Shown here: in pieces, positions 51,188 through 62,925 of the stretch
How positions within the stretch are numbered: the stretch's first letter is position 1
Layout: each line of letters starts with the position of its first letter
Assembly: GCF_051106095.1 (NCBI RefSeq)
Contig: NC_135795.1
Location: 875,501-939,500, forward strand
Length of the DNA stretch: 64,000 nucleotides
Source of the DNA: Pogona vitticeps
Taxonomy: Eukaryota > Chordata > Lepidosauria > Squamata > Agamidae
Reading direction: 5' to 3'
Translations under genes and position numbers: made by a program
The notes under the pieces: generated by a model
Told to the model about the DNA's origin: nothing
The model's database searches: none
The model's input: only the letters and a program-made list of their open reading frames with translations

Positions 51188-53837
51188 CCTATGGAAATGA
51201 ATGCACACAAGTCACAAGCCTCTCACTGATGAGGCACTACAGCTTGTGGTTCCTGGTTGTGCAGTTGTGCGATGCACACGTAACCAGGAACCCTGTTGTC
51301 ATATTGTTAATCGCTGGTGATTTGCTGCCGTGACTTACATGATTATTACACACAGGTAAGTAGTCAGTAAGATTCTTGCCTGTGTTTGCCACCTTCCACC
51401 ATACGTACAAATCTCGTGTTGTTGGTTTTTTTTTATTATTATTATCAGAGGCCGTATTTTATGTTTCATCACTGCCGGGAAGGCGGGTTGGGGGGCCCCA
51501 GTGGCAGGGTCTTACGTGCAGGGGCTCCGGTTAGGAGAGGGGGTCCCTTTCCGCTGCTGCTCTGCTTTGTGGCTTCATGGGGTTGCTCTCCGGTGGTTTT
51601 GCATGAGGCTTCCCGAATCGCCTCGGCTGGCAGAAGGGAGGAATGAGAAAAATGGTAAATAACCGCTGTTGTTTTACTTAGGAAACTTCTTCAGCTGTTT
51701 TGCTTCCCACAGGAAAGACAAGAGACCTGCTTATCTCGTAAGGATCACCGGGTGCTCTTGCAGGCACAGGACCAAACAGAACCAGCTTGGGGGGCGGAGA
51801 GGTGTATTTATGTATTGCTTTGGGGTGTCCTCCCCCCAACACTATTTTTCAAGGAGTGAGTTTTCACACAGCTATAGGGAAAATAAGAGAAAGAGGGGGG
51901 GGAGTGAAAGGTGATGGAGAGCACCCTCTCTGAGGCTGGAAGCTCAAAAAGACGGCGAGGCGCGGCCTCTCTCTCGTCCTCCTGCTGTGTGGCTTTGCAC
52001 AGCAGCCGGGTGAGTGGGTGGGTGTCCTCAGATTAAAGGGGAGATTAAGTGGGGCTTCCCCACCCCCCAGCCCCACAGCCAGTCCTAGATTGAAAGGTGG
52101 GGGGTTGGGCAGGGGAAGGGACCCTGGGGAATAGGCGGAAGAGGATGATGGCGTGGTGGCTGGGGGGTGGTCAGCAGTACTTCTGTGCTCCCCCTTTGGA
52201 AACGGTTGGGCGGAGTGACGGCCCTCTACAGGAGACCACCTGGCCTCCTGCTGGCACGACTCCACCGCACACATCCTGCTTGGTTCCACGCATATGCTTT
52301 CGTGCCACACAAGACCTCAACCTCAGCGGCTTCTGCAATGGCATGAGTGGTTTAGGGACAAGTTTGGATAGGATGGAGTGGGTCTACTCTGCTGGATTTT
52401 GGGCACTGCTGCTTAATTTTGCCTTTTACAGCTTTTTCCCCCATGGTGCCTGCATGGCAACCTGGAAGATGGAGAGGGGAGGGACGGACTCTGGTTCTGC
52501 CAGCCATTCAAAGGTCTTGCTCCTTGACTCTGTGTTGGGGCCTGGATGCAGCAGCGCACATGGGGAGTGACACTCCCCCCCCCCCCGGCCTTTCTAGGAG
52601 GGGTCCGTATTGGCCAGCACCACTCAGCTCTCCATAAGCATCTCATCAGCCCTCGGGATGCAGCACCCGCCGACCTTTGGGGCCGCACTGTCCAGAGGGG
52701 AGGAGCAGGCTGGACCGTCGTGGTGGTGCTTGGCAAGGCCATGAGAGGGCAAAGGGCCTTGGCAAGGCGGCTGCCATCGCTTGGACTGGGTGGCGCTGGG
52801 GCTCCGGTCTGTTGCTTCCGCGGATTCAGCTGGACCTGTTTTTCTTGAAAGGGGATGGGACTGGACAGCCCAGGAGGTGATTCTGGACATGGTGGCCTTT
52901 TTGGGGTTCTTTCCCTTCCTTCTGTGCGTCTCGGCTAAGCATCCACCTCGAACGTTATTCCAGAGAAGGGCTGCGTGCAGCCTTACCAGGTCCATGGGCC
53001 ATATTTTTGCCTCCCCCCCCCACCAAGTCCCCAGATCCTCCCTACATAAAAAGATCTGCTTGTGTGTTTGAGAGGAAGATGGGGGCGGTCATGCCCCCCC
53101 CCCCACAAAGCCAGATCCGGTCAGGCTGTCTACATCGCCTGCGGCCCCCACCTTCTCTCAGCTTAGCCATTTTTAGAAACAGGAAACAACTGGGTGATTT
53201 CTAAAAGGGCCCAGGACAGCTCCTGGCCGGTGCAATCAGTCTAAAAATTTTACTTATTTATTTATTTAACTCCCGTGGGCAGAATCTAAAGGGCCCACCA
53301 GCCAGTCCCTGGCCTTCCCTTTGCCCATCCATGGCCGAGAGTCAAAAGGCAGCGAAAACAAGGGAAAGTGGGCTTTGGAAAACTGGGTCTCCCCTCGATA
53401 GCCAGCCCGGTTCCTCCAGGCCCCATGGACCCGTTTCCCCACCCGCCAATTCCACAGGTCTGCTCTCTCTGGGACCAACGCTTTGGACAGGCACACTTGG
53501 GTTGGGTCGAGGCCCAGAGAATTATTTATAGCTCAGGATCCGTTCCCACCAGGATGCAGTTGTCACCAGAGCTCTCCCGAAGCCTTGGTTCATCGTTTCC
53601 CCTCTGCCCACGCCGCAGTGGGTTCAAATGCCAACACTGACACAAACACAAACACACACACACACACAGGGCCCCTCCGAGCCAAACCCACTGGCAAGAT
53701 CTGAGGATGGACCTGAGTCTAGATGGCTGGGGCTCTCCTGAAAGAAAAAGCACTCCCCAAAAAGGAAAAAGAAAAGACCCAGGGACTGGGTTATTTCGAC
53801 AAATGTCTTGGCCTCAGAAGCAAAAAAACCAACAAAC

Positions 53838-53960
53838 CAACTCTGGCTGTGGACCCAGAGGTCGGGAGTTCGATCCCCCCCACTGGGACTCCTGGACAAG
53901 GGCTGGACCCCATGATCCAGAGGCTCCCTCTTCCAGCTCGGCTGTTCTAAGGTGATGATG
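53838..53960 (+). mobile_element. tRNA-SINE fragment
   Basis: CTCTGGCTGTGGACCCAGAG, GTCGGGAGTTCGATCCCC (B box), GGACAAGGGCTGGACCCC, CCCTCTTCCAGCTCGGC, then TTCTAAGGTGATGATGG. Only the A-box head is missing or degraded. Confidence 0.65.
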
Positions 53961-54254
53961 GAGATGAGTTGGGAAGTGTTTCCCACACACACCCCTGTCT
54001 TCCTCTCCCCGTCTATGACCAGGAAAGAATAACGGTGCCATTTTGCCCATCACCAAACAGACAAACCAACTCAGCAAGTCTTGACTTTATGGAAGGGCAC
54101 GGACCGGTCCTCCTCCGAGCCGGACTCCCTGCAGCCCCATCATCCTTTTGCTGATATCCGTTCCTACAGGTTAGGAAGGGCTCCTTAAGGGTTTGAGAGC
54201 AGATTAGGCTCGCCTTCATGGGAGGCCCTCAAGCAAAGCTTGCCTCTCCCAAGG

Positions 54255-54345
54255 AGAGCCATGGGTTGGCTGCCTTGCCCAGGGTTGGGCTGGATGAGCG
54301 CTGGGGGTCCCTTCCAGCTGTGCATATCCATGATGTTTCTCTAAG
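54255..54345 (+). mobile_element. CR1/SINE-tail fragment
   Basis: GGTTGGGCTGGATGAGCG, GGGGGTCCCTTCCAGCTGTG and CATATCCATGATG follow the tail layout shared by CR1 and the local tRNA-SINEs. No head is visible, so the parent cannot be told. Confidence 0.45.
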
Positions 54346-54600
54346 GGAGGTGTGCACAACTGCCGGCTGATGTGCCCAGAAGCATCCTTCCCCTGGCTTG
54401 GAGCCGAAAGTCTAACTCCAAGAGGCTTTGGCCCTGCAGGGCTCGGCTGTGGCCCTCTGCACATGCCCAGGGACTAGATTTCTTTTAGCTCAGCAGCTGC
54501 TGGGCACAACGGTGGGGGGGGGGGGAAGAGGGATCCCCTCCTGGCCCCTTTCTACCGGTGCTGGCCGTTCCTCCAGTCTTTCCTGGAGGGGCTCTAGGGA

Positions 54601-55505
54601 CCGACGGCCTCCCTCCTTCTGGGACCCCAGCGCACAAGCCAGGGCCGGCCGAGCTCTTTGCACGCGCTCAGGGGACCTCTAGTCCGCGCGCCGGCTAGAG
54701 ACTCCCAGCTGGCAGCCTCCGCGGGGGTGGGAGCTGGCTGGGGGGTGGTGGGGGTGGTCCTTCCTCCCTGGCCCGCGGGCGCTGCGGGCAGGTGCGGGCC
54801 AGGGGTGGGGGGGCTCCCCGGGGGCCGCCGGCGGGAGGCGAGGCCAGGCTGCGGCGGGATCCGCCTCCCCTCCCCTCCCTTCCCTCCCTCCCTCCTTCCG
54901 GGGGCGGCGGCGGCGGCCCCACCCGGAGGGCGCGCAGAGGCTCTTGCAGCCCCGGCCATGGCGGGCTGGCTGCCGGCGGCGGCGGCGGGGAAGGAGGAGG
55001 CGGAGGAGGCGGAGGCGCCCGCGGGGGGCGCGGGATCGGGGCGCCGGACGGGGCACCAATAGCGGTGCGCCAGAGGAGGAGGAGGAGGAGGCGGCGGCGG
55101 CGGAGGCGGCCCCCCACCACCACCGAGGCGAGCCCCCACCGGAGCCCGGGAGCCCAGCCTGCTGCGGCGGCGGCGGCGGCGGCGGTGCTGCTCCTCCTGC
55201 GGTCCCCGCCCGCCCGCCGCCCGTCTCCATTGCAGCAGCAGCAGCGGCCAGAAGAGCCTCCATCCTCCATCATCCTCCCTCCCTCCCTCCCTCCTCGGCA
55301 GCCCCGGGGCCCGAGGCGAGCCGGCGGGGGCGCGCCCGGGCAGGATGCGCGGGCTCTGAAGTGCGACCCACCGACCGACCTCTCCGGCCGCTCCTCCGCG
55401 GTGCCTGCCCCGGGGCGGGGAGGGGGGCCAGGCGAGGCCGGCTCCCCTTCGCCTTCCTCCTCCTCTTCCTCCTCCCGGAGCCCCGCGCCCGCCCGCCGGC
55501 CAGCC
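54601..55505 (+). promoter_or_regulatory. CASKIN1: CASKIN1 CpG-island promoter and 5'UTR
   Basis: Extremely GC- and CpG-rich sequence leads into the CASKIN1 start codon and continues into intron 1 (to about 56400). It holds GGA and CGG trinucleotide runs (about 55074-55110 and 55164-55187), CCTCCCT repeats and GC boxes. No TATA box is seen. The transcription start is not determinable. ORFs of 200-525 codons here on both strands are products of the base composition. Confidence 0.6.
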
Positions 55506-55599
55506 ATGGGCAAAGACCAGGAGCTGATGCAGGCGGTGAAGGCGGAGGATGTCGGCGCGGTGCAGAAGCTGCTGCAGAGGCCCAAGCCGGGCAAAGCCA
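55506..55599 (+). CDS. CASKIN1: CASKIN1 first coding exon (partial gene)
   Basis: The exon encodes [20 protein letters not shown] and then [11 protein letters not shown], almost the same as the human CASKIN1 N-terminus. It ends in phase 1 at a donor A|GTGAGTG. It has a good initiation context (CAGCCATGG). CASKIN1 is a CASK-interacting synaptic scaffold with N-terminal ankyrin repeats, an SH3 domain and tandem SAM domains. This exon is only the start of the ankyrin region. Exon 2 should begin with the remaining two bases of a Lys codon (KLLGSTKK in human), and nothing like it appears before the window ends. Intron 1 is therefore longer than 8.4 kb. The position beside MLST8 and E4F1 matches the human order, apart from the intervening HEXD-like gene. 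The paralogue CASKIN2 is less likely given this synteny. Confidence 0.88.
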
Positions 55600-57542
55600 G
55601 TGAGTGACCGCCGGCGTCGGGGGAGGGGGGGGGGAGGCCGGGATGGGCAACCGGCGGGGGGGGGGTTCCTGCTCCGACCTCCCTCCTCCAGGACTGAAAT
55701 GCTGGGAGTGGGGGGGGGCAGGTCCCAAGGGAGCCCGCTGCGCTTTCGCCCCGGGCGGGCGGCCAAAGGGCAGCGCCGGGGGCTCTTTGCGAGGGCGCGG
55801 GGGGGGCGCCAGATGCCGGCGCAGGAAAGCCCCCCCCGCCGCCCCAGGGCTTTGTCAAGGAGGGGAGATCGGGGGCCGCGGGGGCGCGCCTGGCTGCCTT
55901 CTCCCTCTCCCCCCCCCCCTTCGCCCGCTCCAGCCCTGCCCAGCCTGGTGGGTCTGGGGGCTCGCCAGGGCGGGCACGGCGTTGGCAGAGAGCCCTCGGG
56001 CCAAGGCTGCGCCCCTCGGCTGGGGAGGGGGGTCCCGAGACGGATGGCCCGGAGCGGGAAGGGCAGCGGTGTCCGGCTTGCCTGCTGTGGCGGGCGGGGG
56101 GGGGCGGCGGCGGGGCGCTCTGGAGAGGGGGACCCCGGCTGGAAGGAGGGCACCTCGCGTGGCTTGAGCACCGGAGGTGGCCGGGAGGGAGGGTGGCGTT
56201 GTCTCCGCCGCCGCCGCCGTCCAGGAAGCGGGGGGCTCCTCTCCTCACCCCCCCTCCGGGGCCGGGCTGGAGACCGCCGTGTGTGGGGCCTCCCCCACCA
56301 CCACCAGTGGCTTCCCCCCCCGCGCTTTACGGAGGGCGAGGCGGGGGGGGGCAGGGGCCGAGAGGCGCCTGCATCCTGCCCTCCTGCGCCGGGCTGTCTT
56401 GAGCCAGAACCTGGGGGGCTGCAGCCTTCCTCCTCCTCCTCCTCCTCCTCCTCCTCCTCCTCCTGTTGGCGGGGATGGTTCGGTGGGCCCCTCCAGACCT
56501 GCAGGTGGGCTGGGCTTTAGGGAAGCTCTTTGGCGCTTGGGCGCCTTGATTGCGGGGGGAGGGGGAGGGGGCTGCTACTCTAGGGCCAGCCATACCTGCC
56601 AGCCTCTCCTTCCATCGCTTGAGGGATCCCACCTTCCTTCTAGAAGGAAGTATATCCCCACCCCACCCCAATCCTTGGGTGGTGCGGGGAGGGAGAACAC
56701 GAGGCTTTCCTCTTCAAACTGAACGTGTACAATTGTGTTATTTACACACCATGGTCCGTGTGCCCAGCTTGATATGGGCACTGATGTAGCGGAGCGCAGG
56801 CTGAACGGGCCAAAGCTGTGGGATTTTCTGAACAGCAGGGTCTCTGAGCTCCTCTGCCCTCTCACCCTTCTCAGGCATCCTTGTTTTCTTCGAGTTTAAT
56901 GGGGGTCCTCAGAGCCGCTGGGAGGGAGACGGGTTTTCTCTGGAACAGTAGAGGGTTGCAAGCTGCCCCGGCTGTGATGCAAAGCACATGGGGGTGGTTT
57001 AGTCTGGAATGGGCAACGAAGAGCCATTAGCTTTACAAAAGGCCTCTCCTCCTTGGTTCATTTGGATCCATTCAGCCCCCCTACTTGGTTGGACTCTCTT
57101 TATGAGATGCGGGTAGGCTGCTTCATGGCTATGGGGACCGTCGTGATCAATATTTTCACTTCCCGGCTTACCACGATGCCACAGGCTCTGGACAATGAGA
57201 AATATTAGGGCTGTGGACAGAATAGTCCAGGATGCCTCCTCCCTCTTTTAGAGTGTGCCCCAGGAGTGAACGTTAAAGCCACCAGCGGCACCATGCATTG
57301 GGGGGGGGGGGGGAGGAGAAAGAGAATGAGTTGGCTTTCTGCCCCCTGGGCTCTTGCGAGGCAAAGAGGCGCGTACAGTGCAGGAGCTGCCCTGGAGAGA
57401 ATTTGGGCTTCTGAGAGATGCTCGGTGCCTCTGGCTTTCTTGGCCTTCTCATCCCCGGGAGAGGAGTGTGATTTACCGGTGTGATGCTGTTTGGCTTGGC
57501 TGCCTCCCTTTTTCTCTTGATGGAGCTGCTGCCTTCGAAGGG

Positions 57543-57575
<33 letters not shown>

Positions 57576-58737
57576 AGGATGGGGAGGAGGCTTCCTCCTT
57601 TGGGCTTCCAGGAAGGACTTCCTCTCCCCCCCCACTCTGTTGCACAGAGTCCTGGGTATCAGTTTTGCCTGCCTGCAGGTACACTAGAGGCTGTTAGGGA
57701 AATGCCTTTGGATTGAACTGGCCTCGTCTGAGAGCCACACGGAGCTTTTTCGACAGCAGGGCAAACAAGGCTTTGAGCCAAGATGCTGAACTTGGCAAGA
57801 ACCAAAGGTGCAGGGGGGGGGGCTTGAACTTTCTTCCTTTTGGTACCCTGCTCAAGAAAGGGCCCCCGCCCACCTGCCCCAGTGGCATGCCTCACCTCCA
57901 GCTATGCCTTCGGGGCAGGAGACGGGCTCAGTCTCCACTCAGAACGTGGCAGCGTCCACGGTGGGGAAGTTACTTTGCAGACGACAGCTGGACAGTTCTC
58001 TGGCAGTCCTGTTCCATGCAACCAACCTCTCCTATCTCTGGGGAGGCTTCCACCTATGAAAACAGCTGGCTTGTGGGCGAGGAGGCGGTTAGTCTGCAGC
58101 GGTTCGCTCTGCCCGGCTTGCACGCTGTGTGCGGTTGAGCGTGCAAGGCCTTCGATGGGTCCTTGCCGTGGATGGCTTGTGTAGATGAGATGCAGGGTGG
58201 AGGTCACTTCGGAATCACCGCAGTCTGGTCTTGAAGCCTGGGGCCTGGAGGCTTCGCTGGGTGGTACTGCACTCTGCACCTGCCCAGGAGCCATTTCTGC
58301 CTCTGCCTTCTTCAGAGTTTCCAAGGCGGAAAGCCAGGGGCCAGAGCGGGGTCAGGCCAGCCCAACCGCTGTTTGGCCCAGGCCAGGAAGCCTAGACTGC
58401 AAAAGCAGAGCCGTCTTTACTGAAGTGTCTTGACTGCCATTTCCCAGCCTTCACCGTGTGCAGTGCTTGGGGTGTCGGAGAAGAGGATGGGGCTCTCCTA
58501 CCTTTAACAGCTGGAGGAGAGAGCCACCATCAGCAGGAAGAGCTGCTCTAACAGGGGGCACCTGGGTTAAGCTCCTGCCTCCACAGCCCTATTAAAGGCA
58601 CAGGAGCCCGGCGTGTTATTCAATGTGGGCATCCTAGAGGAAGCCATACATGCTGTGTTGTGGGGGGGGGATCGGTTTTGCAAACACATTCAGAGCCGGT
58701 GGTGTTCCTGGTGCCCTTCTGGGCTCGGCCGCTCACG

Positions 58738-58955
58738 GGGGCATCTGCACTACACCGTTTGACGGGACTTTAACTCTGCCGTAAGGGATCCTGGCGTTTG
58801 CAGTTTTGGGGTTGTGCACAGGAGGCCTGGGCCTTTTCCTTGCACTCCAGCGGATAATTCGGAGAGGCTCCAACTACAAGTCCCAGAATTCCAAGGGGTG
58901 GAGTGGTGATAGAGAAATTAGGCTCAAACAGGTACAGCGGTGTAGTTGCAACCGC
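58738..58955. mobile_element. Foldback DNA-transposon-like element (MITE)
   Basis: The ends GCATCTGCACTACACCG and CGGTGTAGTTGCAACC are imperfect inverted repeats. Inside, GGATCCTGGCGTTTGCAGTTT faces ACTACAAGTCCCAGAATTCC. This palindromic layout is typical of short hAT-related elements of squamates. It is old and has no coding capacity. Confidence 0.6.
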
Positions 58956-59137
58956 TGCATCAGCTTGGAGGGAAAGGAAGACGGGCGCTGGGTGAATCTG
59001 CCCTGCCTTGCATTTCTCTGCTGGTGGGCCTGGTGAGTGACTGGTTTCTGTGTGCTTCTGAGCTGGTCCCATACAGGGAGGTTCCAAGATCTTGCTGGTT
59101 TCTGACTATAATGGGGGGGGAGGGAAAGCATGTTTTG

Positions 59138-59265
59138 GGGTATAGCAGTCAGAGTGTTGAGTTGGGGCTCAAGACATCTCAGGACCCACCCCGCCGAGTC
59201 TGGAACTCGAGGCGTGACCCAGAGCACAGCTTCCCCTTTCTCTTTTAGCCTGGCCCACTGTGCTG
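59138..59265 (+). mobile_element. Sauria-type SINE fragment
   Basis: GGGTATAGCAGTCAGAGTG, TTGAGTTGGGGCTCAAGAC, a degraded B box, GGCGTGACCCAGAGCAC and TTTTAGCCTGGCCCACTGTG follow Sauria SINE order. The tail is missing. Confidence 0.55.
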
Positions 59266-59799
59266 GGGGGTGGTGGTGGTGGTGGGAGAGGCCAGTTTAT
59301 CTCCTGCTCTGAACTCGCTGGAGGAAAATTAGGATAAGTGTGCCTTTAATAAATTAGTAGAAATTGGCTAGAAAACATTGTGATAAAAGATTCGACATGT
59401 GTGTGAGTGTCTGATGTGCTGTAACTGATAGGATATAAATATCTGACTAGGATTGACCATCTTGGTTGTTTGCTTTCTGGAGATGGCATTCTTAAGAATA
59501 AAAATTCAGCTGAGCATCTATTCTTCCTTCTTTCTTTCCTGTAACTCTTGATAATTCATATCTGTTGACAATAGATTTCAGCTGGTGCTCCTTCCCACAA
59601 GCTGTAATATCAACCGGACCTGCTTTATGGGGCCACTGGATACCATGAACATCCAAAACCTTCTTTAAGCCTGGTCTCAAAAATACATTTTGTGTGTCTG
59701 CAGAAGCATATAAAATGCACACAGATGGACCCCTTACCCAGTCCCGCTCCCGTGAATTGCAATGAGCAATAAAATGTGTATTTGTATCCCCCATTTGTT

Positions 59800-59980
59800 T
59801 TACTTTTAAATTGTTTTAAAGCTGTTTTAATTCAGCATTAGTTTTTAAATAACTGAATTATGTCTTAAAATCGTAGCTTACTGTATTTTCAGTTGCACTG
59901 ATTTTTATTGCATGGCTTGAGCTGTCCTGTGCTAGGGGAGAAAGACAGGGCAGATAAATCAATAAATAGGCAAAATACTG
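59800..59980 (+). mobile_element. L2-type LINE/SINE tail
   Basis: A T-rich run with TTTTATTGCATGGCTTGAGC, TGTCCTGTGCTAGGGGAG and GGGCAGATAAATCAATAAAT is typical of 3' ends of L2-related reptile repeats. Confidence 0.45.
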
Positions 59981-60416
59981 GAAGTGCCCACATGATTTAC
60001 AACTGAAGGCTTCTTTCCCTTCCCATCAAGAGTACTTCCAGAACCAGAGATGGGGAAGGGGTGGATCTAGAATATTGGTCAAGCAGGCTGTTTTATTCTG
60101 GGAATTGTAATCCATAAGGGTTTCCTTTCCTTCTGGAAGAAAAGCCGTTTGGGTGTCAGAGAGGAGAGCAAATGCAAGTGGCTGGGGGTGGGGGAAGAAC
60201 CCCACCATTCCAGTGTTCTAGGTTTTGGGGAAATGATGTTGTGCTTAGAAACATGGATGTGCTGAGCGAGCAGAGCAGTGAACACCCTTCTCCCCATTCA
60301 TTCTTCTTGCAGCTATGAGGCGACCCCTTCATTTCCTCCTCTCGGCTCTAATTGGCTTGTAGCATCCTTGATATATGGAGCTGGGGATCGTGGCCTTAAG
60401 TGTGCCGTTCTTTTAA

Positions 60417-60418
60417 CC

Positions 60419-60469
<51 letters not shown>
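60417..60469 (+). repeat. (CT)n(CA)n microsatellite
   Basis: About 12 CT units join about 14 CA units, the same compound form as at 35560-35608. Confidence 0.9.
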
Positions 60470-60470
<1 letters not shown>

Positions 60471-60699
60471 AGGAATTCCAGGAAGGGCATGGAGAGCGCG
60501 CATATCGGGTGCCATTGTCAGCAAGCAAAAGAATGGGCCAAAGGTAGATTTAGGATTGACATTGATGGGGTTTGGGGTGGTTCGCAACAGATTGGGCAGG
60601 ATTTCTGTTTCCCAACGGCCGGCCCTGTCGTTAGACAGAGAGTACGAGGCGCCTCTGGCATCCAACTTGAGATGTCACAGAAGGGGAACAGTTACTATT

Positions 60700-60875
60700 A
60701 TTAGGTTTAGAAGAAGTAGCTGTGTTAATCTGTGCTAGCGTATAAAACAGAAACAAAAGGAAACTAAAAGAAAACGAAGATTGTTGTGGCACCTTGAAGA
60801 CTAGCTGCTATATTTTAATGTGAGCTTTTGTGGACAAGGCCACTTTCCTCAGACCACGAAATCGCACACTGCAAT
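60700..60875 (+). mobile_element. Dispersed reptile repeat, class uncertain
   Basis: AGAAGTAGCTGTGTTAATCTG, TTGTTGTGGCACCTTGAAG, ACTAGCTGCTATATTTTAATG, GAGCTTTTGTGGACAAGG and CCACTTTCCTCAGACCACG form a sequence I associate with a very common sauropsid interspersed repeat. I cannot assign its class with confidence. Confidence 0.45.
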
Positions 60876-61934
60876 ACAGCAGTTAGTCTTTAAACTGCCA
60901 CAATGTTTTTATCATCTTTATTTATTTGAGTTGTTATTATTTTATTGCCTGGGAGGAAGTCATGCGTGTGTTTTCTGCTTCTAGTGTCCTTCACTGGATT
61001 TGGCTACTGTGCGTCTTGATGAAGGGATGGCGGGGGCCACGCGTGCCATTGGCGGCCCCATCGCCGTGGGCCAAACGTGCCAGGACCAGTCCAGGAACAG
61101 GCTGCGAGCTAAACCAGCCGCCTCAAATTAAGTTGCTTTTCCACACATACAGATTTTAATGCAAAAATGTGGCTCCGATGTGTGACAAAAATGGAGGGAG
61201 GCGCACGCCCCCCCGCCTTGTTTTATTTATCTCCGTGTGAATGTTTGTTGCGTCGGTTTGTTATCAAAGGTGCCAGAAGCCTGGGTGTGGCATCTTGTTT
61301 TCGCTTTTCTGATACACAGTGGAAGTAGACTTGTTGAAAATGGGGTCTGGTCTCGGTGCCTCTGTCCTGGGCAGGGGTGGGTGCTCAGAGGAGAGACGGG
61401 GAAGGATATCGACAACGTTCTCCTCCCCCCCACCCCGAATACCTGGATGACCATGGTGGCCCCAGGGTGCATCTGTGAGTTCCCCAAAGTGTGGCTTGCA
61501 GTCTCTTCCCCCCGCACGCCCCCCAATTCTTAGTTCTTGGGGATGAGGGATGCTCACCTGCCTGAGTCTGGATCATCCTGACCCGGAGAGAGGCACCTTC
61601 CTTGCTGGGAAAGGCCAGCGCCTGAGGGCTTTTTATTTTCGGAGGTGGCACCAAAGGGCAGGCTGAAGATTTGTAAAACCACGCATAGGGGCACAGGAGG
61701 GCACGCAGCATTTTTCTCTCATTTAACCCAGGCGGGGAAGGGAGAACTTGAGGGCATCCAATTAGCCTGATTGGCAGGAGGGCCTGGCTGTGGACAAACG
61801 AAGCACTTATGAACAGAAACAGCCTTAATGAAGGGAGGGCGTGGGCGCGAGGCAGCCCTGGCTGGTGGTGTTGCCGATGGCCTTCGTCTCTCACCTGGGT
61901 GGCCTCTGCCACCGAGGTGAAGGGGGCTGGGGAG

Positions 61935-62005
61935 GCCTGGGTTCCTTTCCCGCTCTCCCAGACTGACCTACCTCACAGGGTTGTTGTAAAACAAAAAAAA
62001 GAGGC
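61935..62005 (+). mobile_element. Sauria-type SINE middle fragment
   Basis: GGCCTGGGTTCCTTTCCCGC followed by CTGACCTACCTCACAGGGTTG and TTGTAAAACAAAAAAAAG matches the middle of squamate SINEs (CTAACCTACCTCACAGGGTT). Confidence 0.5.
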
Positions 62006-62839
62006 AACACAATCAGTGTGCTTGCTTCCAAGTCTCTGGAGAAAAAGTTGGATAATAGAGAATAAGTTGTCCATATGTTAACGAGGCGGATTTCCTGTTG
62101 CTTCCTTTTCTGTAAAGCCTGTACGGACAGGTGGCTTGAATGGGCCCCAGTTTTGAGTGGGGTGAGGACCGAACGAGGCTTACCTCCATGCCCTCTTCAT
62201 GTGCTTGCGCCCTCCTGGTGTTGCGTTCTCATTTTAAGCCTGGTTCGTTTGCTTCGTTTTCGTGACTGTCCTGGGTTTGTATTACCTCATTTTGTTGTGA
62301 CTCTCCCTGCAATGTGTGTAAAAATAGACGAGACCTAAGGTGGAAATAAGAAAGAGGCAATAAACAAAACAAATGTGCTACACGGAAACATAATTAAACA
62401 TTAGAGTGTTGAGATACGATTGAGTGCAAATTCGACCCTTTTTTCTTTCTTTCTGAAAAAGGAGGCGTGTGACCAGACGGTTAGTGACAAGGTGGCTTGG
62501 AAATGCCGTCCTTTCAGGTGTTGTGGGAGTTCCCGTAAGAGCCACACGAGCCGGTGTCTTGACTCTCCCTAGTGGACGGCTCGCTCCCCTTTTGGGGGGG
62601 GTCTCCTCCAGAGGCCGGAGCCTGGGCGGGAAGCCCCTGGGCAGAGGCTGCGGCTCAGGCTTCCCCGGAAGGGAAGGAAGCTGGCCCCTCCGTCTCTGAG
62701 GATGATGGCAGTGGAGGAGACGGGACCAGGTTGAGAGGCAACGGGCAATGAGAAGGGGGCAGGCGGTGGGTCCCCTCCTGGCACGAATTCCCCAAAATGA
62801 ACCACAAAGGGGTTTGTCTTTCAGGTGTGGCCGTTCATG

Positions 62840-62925
62840 ATGGTTTGCGGTTCGTGGTTCGTAAACAGCCCCGAACCACGAATCGTCACGAACCACCGAT
62901 TTGCCGGTTCGTGCCCATCTCGGCT
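62840..62925. repeat. GAACCAC/GTGGTTC foldback repeat
   Basis: A perfect 11-bp inverted repeat, TTCGTGGTTCG (62851-62861) and CGAACCACGAA (62872-62882), is followed by further ACGAACCACC and CCGGTTCGTG words. It may be the end of a dispersed lizard repeat. Confidence 0.6.

Larger units (their letters stand above)
48141..54600. other. Intergenic region between HEXD-like gene and CASKIN1
   Basis: About 6.5 kb without a recognisable coding exon or RNA gene. It contains mixed GC-rich unique sequence, G/C homopolymers, three SINE/CR1-tail fragments (listed separately), and (AC)n at 53641-53668. Long ORFs here are unlike known proteins and have no splice or start context worth reporting. Confidence 0.5.

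Noticed and set aside
48141-54600. Search for a further gene between the HEXD-like gene and CASKIN1
   Set aside because: No ORF shows a known domain, splice-site pairing or conserved sequence that I can recognise.
54594-56171. 525- and 517-codon minus-strand ORFs across the CASKIN1 start region
   Set aside because: They are antisense to CASKIN1 exon 1 in a CpG island. Their translations are Pro/Arg/Gly/Ala-rich low complexity with no domain. GC-rich DNA lacks stop codons by chance.
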